Source of the DNA: Arthrobacter sp. YD4
Lineage (GTDB): Bacteria; Actinomycetota; Actinomycetes; Actinomycetales; Micrococcaceae
Direction of reading: 5' to 3'
Length of the DNA stretch: 64,000 nt
Assembly: GCF_030410515.1 (NCBI RefSeq)
Contig: NZ_JAUHHD010000004.1
Coordinates: 124,001-188,000 of the forward strand
The notes beneath the pieces were generated by a model that was not told where the DNA came from, did no database searches, and saw nothing but the letters and a program-made list of their open reading frames with translations. Position 1 is the first letter of the stretch, and the number at the start of each line of letters is the position of its first letter. Both the position numbers and the translations under genes were made by a program. Below, piece by piece: positions 46,660 through 55,072 of this stretch.

Positions 46660-47556
46660 TCACACGACTGCCAAGGCCCCCTTGGCGCTCTCCACCAGCA
46701 CGTGCGTTGCCGCCGGAAGGTGAAGGACCTCGCCGTCGATCTGGCACGGAACGGCGTCCCTCGTGGTGAAGGCGTAACTGCTCACGCTTGGCTGGTGGCC
46801 GAGGCCCAGCGTCACAGCCCGCAGCGTCATCAACGCCATCTTCCACCGCCCGGCATGTGGCAGCGTCACCACCTCGAACATGCCGTCGTCCGGAGTGCCC
46901 ATTTCGCTGACCGTTCCGTACTTGGCCATCCGGGAAATGTTGGCAAGGATCAGGCTGTCAAAGCGCGCAGTGGCTCCGTCTCCCCGAATGAGCTCAAACG
47001 GACTCAACGCCGAAAGGGTGCGGGCCACGGATATGAGTTCGAGGATTTTTCCCTTGCGGCCCTTCTCGATGCCGATCGCCATCAAGGGTGTGAGTCCGAA
47101 GCCTATATACGAATGGGCGTACTGCGTCTGCTCGCCGTGTTCCCCGCTGAATCGGATGCGCAACAAGTCGATGTGGCGGATCCGGCCTTCACGCACGGCA
47201 GCAGGCAACGAACGCGCGGGCATGCTGCGGTGATGATCATTGGCGTTGCCGGCCGCGACGACGGTACACACAGCCCTGCTGTCGCGTACATCCATGACCC
47301 CGTTGACGACCTCGTGGTACCCGCCGTCGCCGCTGATGGAAACAATAAGGGGCGCACCCCTGGCGGCCGCGGACCGCGCCAGCTCCCGGGCATGCCCGGC
47401 GAACTCCGATGGCATCGACTCAACCGGCAGACCCGGCAATCCGTCAGCCAGGCTTCGCCGCACCTCATCGATCCTGGCACCCATCCCGGGCTTGCCGGGA
47501 TTGAAGATCAGGACAATCCGGTCAAAGCGCTCGGCGGCTACCCGCTCATCAATCAT
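46660..47556 (-). CDS. Diacylglycerol kinase-family lipid kinase
   Basis: A 298-residue DagK/YegS-type kinase of the NAD-kinase-like fold; these phosphorylate lipids such as diacylglycerol or sphingoid bases. It starts RIVLIFNPGKPGMGARIDEV; the nucleotide site IVSISGDGGYHEVVNGVMD deviates from the usual GGDGTxNEVxxG (GDGG with Tyr-His), and VVAAGNANDHH replaces the common GTGNDFA. The C-terminal barrel ends AVPCQIDGEVLHLPAATHVL. The altered loops leave activity or substrate in doubt. Monocistronic. Confidence 0.85.
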   Translation of the reverse strand: MIDERVAAERFDRIVLIFNPGKPGMGARIDEVRRSLADGLPGLPVESMPSEFAGHARELARSAAARGAPLIVSISGDGGYHEVVNGVMDVRDSRAVCTVVAAGNANDHHRSMPARSLPAAVREGRIRHIDLLRIRFSGEHGEQTQYAHSYIGFGLTPLMAIGIEKGRKGKILELISVARTLSALSPFELIRGDGATARFDSLILANISRMAKYGTVSEMGTPDDGMFEVVTLPHAGRWKMALMTLRAVTLGLGHQPSVSSYAFTTRDAVPCQIDGEVLHLPAATHVLVESAKGALAVV

Positions 47557-47735
47557 GGCTGCCCTTCCACGCCGCTGTTACCGAAACAGTCACACCCCTG
47601 TCCCATGGGCGCCGTGCAGCTCGGCCCCACCGGCTTTCAGACCATCATGACACTTTTGCGGGTGATGCTCCCCGCCGAGTACCGCAAGCTCGCCTTCTCG
47701 TTCCCGCGGGCCAAGCCGAGGCGGCGTCGCCGTCG

Positions 47736-48653
47736 TCAGCCCCTGGTCGCACCGTCCTTCACGTGCGCCTCAAGGACGTCACGGACGCTGGTCCACGCCT
47801 GCGGCCCGTAGCGGTCGTTGTTCACGTGATGCAGCTGGCCCTCGCCACTGAACATGCTCACGAAATATTGCATACCCTGCCAGGCAGGGAACGTCGCGTC
47901 CTCGTCCCTTGATATGCGACGTCCGATCCGGGCCATGCCGGACAGCAATCCCGTGGTGCCCGCCCACTGGGTGCTGAACGCGGCGCCGGTGAGCTCGGAC
48001 ATAATCCGCGCGATATCCCGGGCTGTCACCCGGCTCCCGGCCACCTCGACGACGCGTGGCGCGGCGTCGTCCAGTGCCACGCGAGCGACGGTGCGGGCGA
48101 CGTCGTCTTTGGTTGTGAAGTCGAGCAGCTGGTCGGGCGAGGACCAGTAGAGGACCTTGTGCCTCCTGAACAGGATCATTGGAGCCTGCCCGGTCAGCAT
48201 GTCCGCGAAGGCCCCGTTGAGCACGGACGTGGCCCGGAGCGGAGTGGCATCGACGGCGGCGGCGAACTCCCGGCGCAGCTCGAAGTTGCGGTTGCTGCCA
48301 GGGGTTACCCGGCGGTAATCAGCCGAGTAGTCGGACGGGATGAAGCGTGCCACACCGGCCTCAACGGCCGCAGCCAGCAGCGCCTCCTGGGCGTCGACGA
48401 TGACGGAGCGCGCGCCGCTGACGGCAGACACGACGACGTCGGCGCCGCGGAGGGCGACGACGAGGCCGGTGTGGTCCGTATAGGCCGCCGCGCGAACCTC
48501 AACGCGGTCACACCCGCCGTATTGCGCCTGAGCGGCGCCGCCGCCTGGGCGGGTCAAAACACGAACAAGGACTTCGGCGTCGGCGGCGAGCAGCTCGCGG
48601 ACGATCCGATGGCCGAGATCACCGGTGGCTCCGGCAACGAGGACAGTGGTCAT
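47736..48653 (-). CDS. NmrA-family NAD(P)-binding protein
   Basis: A 305-residue Rossmann protein of the NmrA/isoflavone-reductase-like atypical SDR group: TVLVAGATGDLGHRIVRELL is the dinucleotide site, VVSAVSGARSVIVDAQEALL and ARFIPSDYSADYRRV follow. Such proteins are either NADPH reductases or redox sensors. YWSSPDQLLDFTTKDDVART is typical of the substrate lobe. Function in this organism unknown. It is 69 nt before the small membrane protein gene upstream. Confidence 0.85.
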   Translation of the reverse strand: MTTVLVAGATGDLGHRIVRELLAADAEVLVRVLTRPGGGAAQAQYGGCDRVEVRAAAYTDHTGLVVALRGADVVVSAVSGARSVIVDAQEALLAAAVEAGVARFIPSDYSADYRRVTPGSNRNFELRREFAAAVDATPLRATSVLNGAFADMLTGQAPMILFRRHKVLYWSSPDQLLDFTTKDDVARTVARVALDDAAPRVVEVAGSRVTARDIARIMSELTGAAFSTQWAGTTGLLSGMARIGRRISRDEDATFPAWQGMQYFVSMFSGEGQLHHVNNDRYGPQAWTSVRDVLEAHVKDGATRG

Positions 48654-48722
48654 GATGGGGTGCTCTTCTCTGCTTGGGTGGTGTGCTGGTCACTGCTTGG
48701 AGTCACGTCGCGGGGGGCACGG

Positions 48723-49103
48723 CTACCGTCCCAAGGCAATGGCGATGGCCAAACCAGCCAGCACCAAGGATGTCGGGGCCATGAGCCTGCGTTCGTCCCG
48801 GCTCTTTGATGCAAGGTTGGGCAGGACGCTCAGTAGTAGGTAGGCCGCAACAACCCACATTGCAACCACATCAGCTGGCGCGGGCAGGAGGGAAATCAAC
48901 CCGGACCTGTCGAGGGCCACGGCTGCAAAGACGGCGTAAACAAAGACCGACAGGGCGCTTCCCAATCTGAGGCGCGCCGGGAGGACTTCGTTGTGGCCGC
49001 CCCAGGCGAAGCGGCCCAGCGGAAGCCCGACAATAAGAAGCACCTGAAATACTGCGAGGAAGCCGAGCAGTGCGCAGTAGGTCAAGGTTATTGTCAGCGT
49101 CAT
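48723..49103 (-). CDS. Small four-helix membrane protein
   Basis: Not recognised beyond a general hydrophobic layout. 126 residues with four predicted helices: LTYCALLGFLAVFQVLLIV, ALSVFVYAVFAAVALD, VVAMWVVAAYLLLSVL and PTSLVLAGLAIAIALG. The pattern resembles small integral membrane proteins of Gram-positive bacteria (YwnJ-like), with FAWGGHNEVLPARLRLGS between helices 1 and 2. It precedes the NmrA gene and may be co-transcribed with it. Confidence 0.65.
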   Translation of the reverse strand: MTLTITLTYCALLGFLAVFQVLLIVGLPLGRFAWGGHNEVLPARLRLGSALSVFVYAVFAAVALDRSGLISLLPAPADVVAMWVVAAYLLLSVLPNLASKSRDERRLMAPTSLVLAGLAIAIALGR

Positions 49104-49458
49104 AGGTTGAAGACTAGCGTCCGTGACGAGTCGCCCTGACCCCTCCCCTCCTTTGCTCGGCCGTGTCTCAATTCCGGGGGCGGCTCGCCCTCGTACCCCG
49201 AGTTATCTGGACTCCACGGAGTCCACGCAAGCGTTCTACTGACGGCCATCAGGTCGTTCGTGGAGATTTCTCACAGCCCCAGTGTCTCGAATCGCGAAGG
49301 ATTCGAGGCACTGAGGTTATGAGGCGCGTGGTCCAGCGATGGCGACGAGTTTAGGTCCCCGCAAGGGATGCCGCAATGGGCACGCGGGGTGATTGCGATG
49401 GCACACGGGGGGATTGCGATTGAGACTCGACCTTCCGGGACCGAAGAAGTGATTGAGT
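49104..49458. other. Gene-free stretch with stem-loops
   Basis: 355 nt without a credible gene. It holds an inverted repeat GGACTCC-AC-GGAGTCC (49209-49224) and a 12-bp stem-loop (49282-49311, one G-T pair, loop GCGAAG), which could terminate transcripts from the VOC gene at 49459 or mark a rearrangement. Confidence 0.5.
49379..49420. repeat. 21-bp tandem repeat, two copies
   Basis: Two adjacent 21-nt units (49379-49399 and 49400-49420) of the form GGCAC-R-CGGGG-K-GATTGCGAT differ at two positions. They lie just downstream of the VOC gene. Confidence 0.75.
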
Positions 49459-49833
49459 TCAACTGGTGGGGCGCGAGAACAGGTTGACGAGGTTGCCATC
49501 AGGATCGCGGAACAGCGTGGACCTGTTGCCCCACGGCATGGTGGTCGGCTCGAGCACGATGTTCTCCAGTGAAGCGCGGAGTCGCGCAACTTCAGCGTCC
49601 ACATCCGGGACGAGGAACTCGATGACGAGACTGTCATTGCTACTCGGCCTTGGAGCCTGGTCGCCAAGCATGCTCACGGTCGCTGTGCTCCCAATCGCGA
49701 CAACGCACGTGCCGGTGCGGATTTCTGAGAACACGGGAGCCGGCCTTAGCGCGGTCGTGCCCGTGACTATCTCATAGAAACGGGTGAGCCGCTCTACGTC
49801 GTGGGTGATAATGCGGATTGATGCGAATTCCAT
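49459..49833 (-). CDS. VOC/glyoxalase-family protein
   Basis: A 124-residue single VOC protein: SIRIITHDVERLTRFYEIVT at the N-terminus and the C-terminal RSTLFRDPDGNLVNLFSRP, which includes the usual metal-ligand Glu/His region in variant form. Substrate unknown; relatives include lyases and binding proteins for antibiotics. TGGAGA precedes the ATG. It follows the WYL regulator gene by 42 nt on the same strand, so the pair is probably one operon. Confidence 0.83.
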   Translation of the reverse strand: MEFASIRIITHDVERLTRFYEIVTGTTALRPAPVFSEIRTGTCVVAIGSTATVSMLGDQAPRPSSNDSLVIEFLVPDVDAEVARLRASLENIVLEPTTMPWGNRSTLFRDPDGNLVNLFSRPTS

Positions 49834-49875
49834 GGGTTCTCCAGTTTGCAGGGGTCTTGCCTCAACCCGTCCAGA

Positions 49876-50616
49876 CTAAAGTGATGTCCCGACACCGTAG
49901 TGTCGGTGTTTAGCAACTTCTCCGCCCGGGGTGATCTCCCGGAGAAGCCCATGGACAATGCCGAGGTCATCTGGATGCAGTGGGCGTCGCGGCGGCTTTT
50001 CGCCAGTCGGTTCAGCCGTGCTGATGCGATCGCCACGGAACGCACGAACTCCGTCTCGGAGGCGGCACCAGGCAACCAGGTACCAGTCGCGGCCCTTTCC
50101 GACGTAGCCCATCGGTTCGACTTCGCGTGAAGTAGTGACGGCGTTGCGGTCGACGTAGGCGATGCGAAGAACCTGCCCGGATCGAAGCGCCGTTGCGAAT
50201 TGATCAGGCACCACCGCCGTGGGACCCTCGTCCAGGAGTTGGATGCGCGCAGCAAGTCCCGCAGTCTCACCAAGATTTCGATCTTCCATGACGGCAGCAA
50301 CTTTTCGTTGCGCAGAACTCGCCGCGTCACCGAACGGAGACGTCGCCAGCATCCCGAGCGCAATCGTCACCGCGAGAACTTCGTCAACGGTGAACCCGAG
50401 CGGCGCCAGCGTGTGCGCCCTATCAAGACAATAGCCCCCGGAACGCCCGGGTTCTGCCCAAATAGGGACGCCACCCTGTTGCAGCGCCGACAAGTCCCGC
50501 TCAATGGTGCGTGCGCTGACGCCAAATTTCTCGGCAAGCCAACGTGCACTCCTCGGTCGCGGCGCCACGGCACGCAATTCCTCAACGAGAGCATAGAGCC
50601 GGTCCGTGCGAGTCAC
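49876..50616 (-). CDS. WYL-domain transcriptional regulator (YafY type)
   Basis: A 246-residue DNA-binding protein. An HTH_11-type N-terminus (RLYALVEELRAVAPRPRSAR, VSARTIERDLSALQQGGVPI) is followed by a WYL domain, with MGYVGKGRDWYLVAWCRLRD at about residues 170-190. GTG start. WYL proteins bind nucleic-acid or small ligands and regulate defence, DNA-damage or metabolic genes. Its likely target is the VOC gene just downstream. Confidence 0.87.
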   Translation of the reverse strand: MTRTDRLYALVEELRAVAPRPRSARWLAEKFGVSARTIERDLSALQQGGVPIWAEPGRSGGYCLDRAHTLAPLGFTVDEVLAVTIALGMLATSPFGDAASSAQRKVAAVMEDRNLGETAGLAARIQLLDEGPTAVVPDQFATALRSGQVLRIAYVDRNAVTTSREVEPMGYVGKGRDWYLVAWCRLRDGVRAFRGDRISTAEPTGEKPPRRPLHPDDLGIVHGLLREITPGGEVAKHRHYGVGTSL

Positions 50617-50814
50617 GTCCCGATCCTACAATCCCTACGATGCTGAACCTCCGTTGCAGCATGCCGGTCCCCTAGCGAGCAGCCAGGAGTGAATTCTTCG
50701 CTCGACGCTGTTGCGTGCCAAGGTTTCGAGACACATCGAGTCAGGTCTGGCGGCCGGTTCAGGCGTCCTCAAGGCGATCGTCGAGTGAACCTGCCTGACG
50801 GGAGCTCGCAGCGC

Positions 50815-51183
50815 CTAGGTCCGGTCGTGGAGAGTGATGTGGTAGCCGTCCGGATCGGCGAAGGTAAAAGTACGACCGAACGGACCGTCGATGGGAGCCG
50901 AGATGATCGTATGGCCATCGCGGGCGAGAGCGTCATGAATGACCTGGACATCGGTGGCGTGGAGCCAGATCGCGGCCCCGATCCCTGGCTGGGCAACAGA
51001 GGAGAGATCAGTGCCTGGAAAGATTTCCCGCAGCGCAAACGCAATCGGGGCCGTGTCAAAGACGACGGCGTGGGGCGGGCCGGCTTGGGAGCGAACCAGG
51101 CCGAGGTAGTGCTCGTAAAAAGCCTGAGAGACGTCGAGGTTGCGAGCTTGGAGCGAGATGAAGTCCGGGCCGATGGCGGGCAT
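50815..51183 (-). CDS. VOC/glyoxalase-family protein
   Basis: A 122-residue VOC protein: FISLQARNLDVSQAFYEHYL, GAAIWLHATDVQVIHDALA and GRTFTFADPDGYHITLHDR. The last motif is the common C-terminal metal-site segment. It diverges from the marR gene, and both starts flank two palindromic operators, so its expression is probably controlled by MarR. Substrate unknown; compare antibiotic-binding and glyoxalase relatives. Confidence 0.85.
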   Translation of the reverse strand: MPAIGPDFISLQARNLDVSQAFYEHYLGLVRSQAGPPHAVVFDTAPIAFALREIFPGTDLSSVAQPGIGAAIWLHATDVQVIHDALARDGHTIISAPIDGPFGRTFTFADPDGYHITLHDRT

Positions 51184-51202
51184 AAATAGCTACTTTCTGT
51201 AG

Positions 51203-51245
51203 TGTCAGTTTTCTGACATCGACAACCTATGTCAGAATACTGACA
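51203..51245. promoter_or_regulatory. Twin MarR operators
   Basis: Two perfect 16-bp palindromes, TGTCAG-TTTT-CTGACA (51203-51218) and TGTCAG-AATA-CTGACA (51230-51245), with centres 27 nt apart, lie between the divergent VOC and marR genes. The second touches the marR start codon, as in autoregulated MarR systems. Confidence 0.8.
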
Positions 51246-51694
51246 TGCGTCAAGGCGGAGTGAATCTCGAAACCTCACTGGGTTACCTGCTGAAGGAAGC
51301 CTCAAGTGCGCTGCGGGCAGCAATGGAGGAAGCCTTGCGGCCGCTGGGAATGACCGTGACGCATTATTCGTGTCTCGAACTCCTCGCCCAGCGCCCGGGC
51401 CTGTCGAACTCTGAATTGGCACGGGGAACGTTCGTGACCCGTCAATCCATGAACGTGTTGCTGCAGAACCTGGAACAGGATGGCTACGTTGTCCGCCCGA
51501 TCGAGGCGCGCGTGGGAAAAGTGCTTCCCGCGCAGCTCACACCCCGCGGCCGACTCAGCCTGGAAAAGGCCAGTATCGCGGTCCGGGCAGTTGAAGACCG
51601 AATGCTCGGTGGCATGACGAAGGACGAACAGTCCGCCGCATTCGGAGCGCTGCAAAGCATGATCTGGTCCCTGCGCGGTCATAAGGGAAAGTAA
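51245..51694 (+). CDS. MarR family regulator
   Basis: A 149-residue winged-HTH repressor: GYLLKEASSALRAAMEEALR, recognition region GLSNSELARGTFVTRQSMNV, wing RVGKVLPAQLTPRGR, and a C-terminal dimerisation helix. It is divergent from a VOC gene with two operators between them, and probably responds to a toxic small molecule the VOC protein handles. With ATG 51245 the mRNA would have no leader ribosome binding site; a GTG at 51260 is an alternative start. Confidence 0.88.
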   Translation: MRQGGVNLETSLGYLLKEASSALRAAMEEALRPLGMTVTHYSCLELLAQRPGLSNSELARGTFVTRQSMNVLLQNLEQDGYVVRPIEARVGKVLPAQLTPRGRLSLEKASIAVRAVEDRMLGGMTKDEQSAAFGALQSMIWSLRGHKGK

Positions 51695-51882
51695 GTCGCG
51701 GCGATAAGGAAAGACCTGACCGCGCCCGTAAGCCGGTTCCCCACTGCGACAACCGAGGTTTGACGTACGACACTGCGGAATATTCGTTCAGGATGTCCCG
51801 TGCAGGCCGCCCGCAATCTGCCGCGCGAAGGTGCCCTAAAGAGAATCCGGCGCCGGACTATCGACTCCGTCTCGACCCGTTC

Positions 51883-52878
51883 TTAGTCCGGCTCGCTGCT
51901 TCTGCCAATGGTGGCGTATCGCTGGGCGAGGCTGGCGAAGGCTGAGGCGAGTTCGGGGGGACCAACGACTTCCATGTGCGCCTCAAATTTTCCAAATGAG
52001 GCGGCCAGCGCTTCCCAGGACCAGGCTCCTGCTTCGAGGCTGCAGGTTAGGGCATCGATCGCGGTCACTGTTCCGTCGCCGGCGAAGGGAAGAACGTCCT
52101 GCGCGGGGAGGTGGAGAATGACCGTGCCGCGGCACTGCCACTGATTGAGATGGGACCCCTTGAAGCGGGCGGAGACAAAGTCCTTGACGTCGCCGCCAGG
52201 CACCATGCGCGGGGTGAAGCGGGCGCCACGGGGTTCGCGGAGGCGGAGCCGATCGATTCTGTAGAGGCGCCAGTCTCTTCGATCCAGGTCCCAGCCGACG
52301 AGGTACCACCGCCCGCGAGAGGTCACCAGGTGATGGGGTTCCGCGCGGCGGGGTGATGGTGCCTGACTCCCAGTGTCAGAGGTGGCTTCGTCTGCGGCGT
52401 AGTCGAAGCGGAGGGATTCCCGGTCACGGATGGCATTCGCGACGGTGACAAGAGTGTCTAGGGAGACATCTCTGGGTGCCGCGTCGCCGGGCCCCCCGAC
52501 TGGCGTGACCGTCAGCGCATCGAGCCGGCGCCGGAGCCGTAATGGCATTACTTGGCGGACGGTGCCGAGGGCGCGGATTGCGGCTTCTTCGATTCCCGCG
52601 CCGAGGGCGGGGGCTGCCTGCAGGGCGATGGCCACGGCGAGGGTTTGATCATCGTCGAAGAGCAGCGGTGGCAGCTCTTTGCCTGCGTTGTCGAGACGGT
52701 ACCCGCCGTCCGGACCCATGGTGGCCCGGATGCTGTAGCCCATTTCCCGCAAGCGGTCGATGTCTCGGCGGACGGTGCGGTCGCTGATGTTCAGCCGTGT
52801 GGCCAGGAGCGATCCTGGCCAGTCCCGGCGGGTCTGCAGCAGAGACAACAGATTCAGCAGCCGTGAAGTCGTTGTCAT
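51883..52878 (-). CDS. WYL-domain transcriptional regulator
   Basis: A 331-residue regulator. The N-terminal HTH (RLLNLLSLLQTRRDWPGSLL, NISDRTVRRDIDRLREMGYS) is followed by a WYL domain (HHLVTSRGRWYLVGWDLDRR, WRLYRIDRL) and a WCX-type C-terminal extension. ATG 52878 has TGGAG at good spacing; another ATG lies 12 nt upstream. It diverges from the VOC gene at 52978, with an inverted repeat between, so it probably controls that gene and itself. Confidence 0.88.
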   Translation of the reverse strand: MTTTSRLLNLLSLLQTRRDWPGSLLATRLNISDRTVRRDIDRLREMGYSIRATMGPDGGYRLDNAGKELPPLLFDDDQTLAVAIALQAAPALGAGIEEAAIRALGTVRQVMPLRLRRRLDALTVTPVGGPGDAAPRDVSLDTLVTVANAIRDRESLRFDYAADEATSDTGSQAPSPRRAEPHHLVTSRGRWYLVGWDLDRRDWRLYRIDRLRLREPRGARFTPRMVPGGDVKDFVSARFKGSHLNQWQCRGTVILHLPAQDVLPFAGDGTVTAIDALTCSLEAGAWSWEALAASFGKFEAHMEVVGPPELASAFASLAQRYATIGRSSEPD

Positions 52879-52898
52879 GCACTCCAGCATATGTGGAG

Positions 52899-52923
52899 GT
52901 CTAGGACACGACCTGACCTAGAC
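52899..52923. promoter_or_regulatory. Inverted repeat between WYL regulator and VOC gene
   Basis: GTCTAGG and CCTAGAC, 7-bp arms with an 11-nt spacer, lie 21 nt upstream of the WYL regulator and 54 nt before the VOC start. A second shorter repeat (AGGTC/GACCT) overlaps. Probable operator. Confidence 0.5.
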
Positions 52924-52977
52924 GCCTGTAATGCTGGTTCCATCGAGCCGGTAGGCCGTATTTCACCGAGGAGCCCA

Positions 52978-53433
52978 ATGACTATTCAAACCACTACCCA
53001 CCTCAACTTCCGCGGCGATGCACGCCAAGCGCTGGAGTTCTACCAGTCCGTATTCGGCGGACACACCGTGCTAAACACCTACGCAGACTTCGGCATGCCA
53101 GCTGAACTACCCGGTGCCGACAAGATCGTATTTGGCCTCGTCACCGCGGAAAACGGTTTCCGCGTGATGGGCTACGACATTCCCGGCGAAAGCGAAGGCA
53201 CGATTGCCGGGGGCGGCTCGACCCGCCGTGAGAACAACACCACTATCACCGACCAGGCTTTCTTCGTCGCTATCGAATCCGACCTCCTCGAAGAGCTTCA
53301 CGGTTACTGGGACGCGCTGGCCGTTGATGCCATCATCATCGAACCGCTTGCCGCGTCGGCGTGGAGCGCCGGTTTCGGGATGCTCACCGATCAGTTCGGC
53401 GTTACCTGGAGCGTCAGCGTCACTATCGCCTAA
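52978..53433 (+). CDS. VOC family protein (PhnB-like)
   Basis: A 151-residue PhnB-type VOC protein, related to the one at 4198-4614: THLNFRGDARQALEFYQSVF, FRVMGYDIPGESEG, and WSAGFGMLTDQFGVTWSVSV. GAGGAG precedes the ATG at good spacing. It is the probable target of the divergent WYL regulator. Catalytic activity is not assured in this branch of the superfamily. Confidence 0.87.
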   Translation: MTIQTTTHLNFRGDARQALEFYQSVFGGHTVLNTYADFGMPAELPGADKIVFGLVTAENGFRVMGYDIPGESEGTIAGGGSTRRENNTTITDQAFFVAIESDLLEELHGYWDALAVDAIIIEPLAASAWSAGFGMLTDQFGVTWSVSVTIA

Positions 53434-53444
53434 ATGCTCCAAAC

Positions 53445-53480
53445 GCCGTGGCGCGGGGTCCGGTTGACTCCCGCCACGGC
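53445..53480 (+). terminator. Hairpin after VOC gene
   Basis: GCCGTGGCG and CGCCACGGC pair, extended inwards by GGG/CCC past a bulged C, 12 nt after the VOC stop. No U-run. The rest of the gap to 53620 shows no gene. Confidence 0.5.
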
Positions 53481-53620
53481 CTCCGCAGCTCCCCACCAGC
53501 CCGCCCGGAACGGAGAATCATGTCCGCTGCACGCTCTAACTTCACTTGGCCCGCACACCCGGCCAAGTCGGTTGCCCTGGTGGGCGGCAACGACACGACC
53601 CGCTGTGAAGCAGGCAAGCC

Positions 53621-54190
53621 ATGATCCACTCACATTTGACCGTGGCAGACGCCAGTGCATGGCGGGAGTGGTTGAACGAAAACGAGAACACAAGCGACGG
53701 GGTGTGGCTGACCCTCGCCAAGAAAGACACCAGCACGCCAACGACACTGACTTACACCCAAGCACTTGAGGAAGCGCTGTGCAGCGGGTGGATCGATGGA
53801 CGCAAGAATAAGATCGATGCCCGAACGTACAGCCAGCACTTCACTCCGCGCCGGGCACGATCCATGTGGTCAGAACGCAACATCGAAATTGTCGGTGCAC
53901 TTACCGCTGCGGGCCGCATGCGCGAACGCGGTCACGCCGAAGTAGCTCTCGCCCAGACAGACGGGCGCTGGGACCACGCCTACGCTGGGGCCGCGACAAT
54001 AGAGGTACACGACGACTTACGCTGCGCTCTCCGCACAGCGCCCGATGCAGAGGCTGCCTTCAATGCCCTCACGCGCGGCGCCCGCTATCGGATACTGCTC
54101 GATGTAACCACCGCCCGGACAAAAGGTCTGCGTGCGAACCGCATCGCCAGGCACCTCGCAAAACTCGCGACGCCAGCGCAGGTGACCTAA
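53621..54190 (+). CDS. YdeI/OmpD-associated family protein
   Basis: A 189-residue protein of the YdeI family (bacteriocin-protection-like). Features are WREWLNENENTSDGVWLTLA, LTYTQALEEALCSGWIDGRK, and the motif FTPRRARSMWSERN, near-invariant in the family; the C-terminal half has the OmdA-like helical repeat. The name comes from Salmonella YdeI, linked to resistance to antimicrobial peptides; the biochemical role is unknown. Weak ribosome binding site. It converges on hisF, marking the end of the accessory block. Confidence 0.87.
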   Translation: MIHSHLTVADASAWREWLNENENTSDGVWLTLAKKDTSTPTTLTYTQALEEALCSGWIDGRKNKIDARTYSQHFTPRRARSMWSERNIEIVGALTAAGRMRERGHAEVALAQTDGRWDHAYAGAATIEVHDDLRCALRTAPDAEAAFNALTRGARYRILLDVTTARTKGLRANRIARHLAKLATPAQVT

Positions 54191-54235
54191 ACACGCCACA
54201 CTCACCACAAGAGGTTCGGTAAAGCCCAGCCCGAT

Positions 54236-55012
54236 CTATCGGACTTCGAACCCAGCGTCGCGGATCGCGGTCTTGACCTGGGCGATCATGTCCACCGGGC
54301 CGAAGTGGAAGACGGAGGCGGCCAGGACGGCGTCGGCCCCGGCGGCCACTGCCGGCGGGAAGTGCTCGGGCCGGCCGGCGCCGCCGGAGGCGATCAGCGG
54401 GACCTTCACGGCGGCTCGGGCTAGCCGGATCAGTTCCAGGTCGAAACCGTCCTTGGTGCCGTCGGCGTCGATCGAGTTGAGCAGGATCTCCCCCACTCCC
54501 CTGTCCGCAGCTTCCCGCGCCCACTCGAGCGCGTCGATGCCGGTGCCCTGGCGGCCGCCGTGGGTGGTGACCTCGAAGCCGGAGGGCGTGGGCTTGGACC
54601 CGGGCCGGGTGCGGCGGGCATCCACGGAGAGCACCAGCACCTGCGAGCCGAAGTGCCGGGTGATCTCGTCGATCACGTCCGGCCGGGCCACGGCGGCGGT
54701 GTTGATCGCGGCCTTGTCCGCGCCGTAGCGCAGCAGCTTGTCCACCTCTGCAACGCCGCGGACTCCGCCGCCCACCGTGAGCGGGATGAAGACTTCCTCG
54801 GCGGTGCGCCGGACGACGTCGAACGTCGTCTCCCGGTTGCCCGAGGAGGCCGTGACGTCCAGGAAGGTCAGCTCGTCCGCGCCGCCGTTGTCGTAGCGGT
54901 GGGCCAGTTCCACCGGGTCACCGGCGTCGCGCAGGCCCTCGAAGTTGATGCCTTTGACCACGCGGCCGGCGTCGACGTCCAAACACGGGATGACGCGGAC
55001 GGCTACTGACAT
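54236..55012 (-). CDS. hisF: Imidazole glycerol phosphate synthase cyclase subunit
   Basis: A 258-residue TIM barrel making imidazole glycerol phosphate and AICAR from PRFAR with ammonia from HisH. The catalytic Asp residues are in [19 protein letters not shown] and [37 protein letters not shown] and [12 protein letters not shown] bind phosphate. It is the last gene of the ribD-hisF run, 60 nt after hisG. hisH, hisA, hisB, hisC and hisD are not in the window. Confidence 0.96.
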   Translation of the reverse strand: MSVAVRVIPCLDVDAGRVVKGINFEGLRDAGDPVELAHRYDNGGADELTFLDVTASSGNRETTFDVVRRTAEEVFIPLTVGGGVRGVAEVDKLLRYGADKAAINTAAVARPDVIDEITRHFGSQVLVLSVDARRTRPGSKPTPSGFEVTTHGGRQGTGIDALEWAREAADRGVGEILLNSIDADGTKDGFDLELIRLARAAVKVPLIASGGAGRPEHFPPAVAAGADAVLAASVFHFGPVDMIAQVKTAIRDAGFEVR

Positions 55013-55072
55013 GACTGCTCCTGCTGTTGACGTGCTTCTTCGGGGGCCCTGGCTGACCTAAGACCGGCTGGC

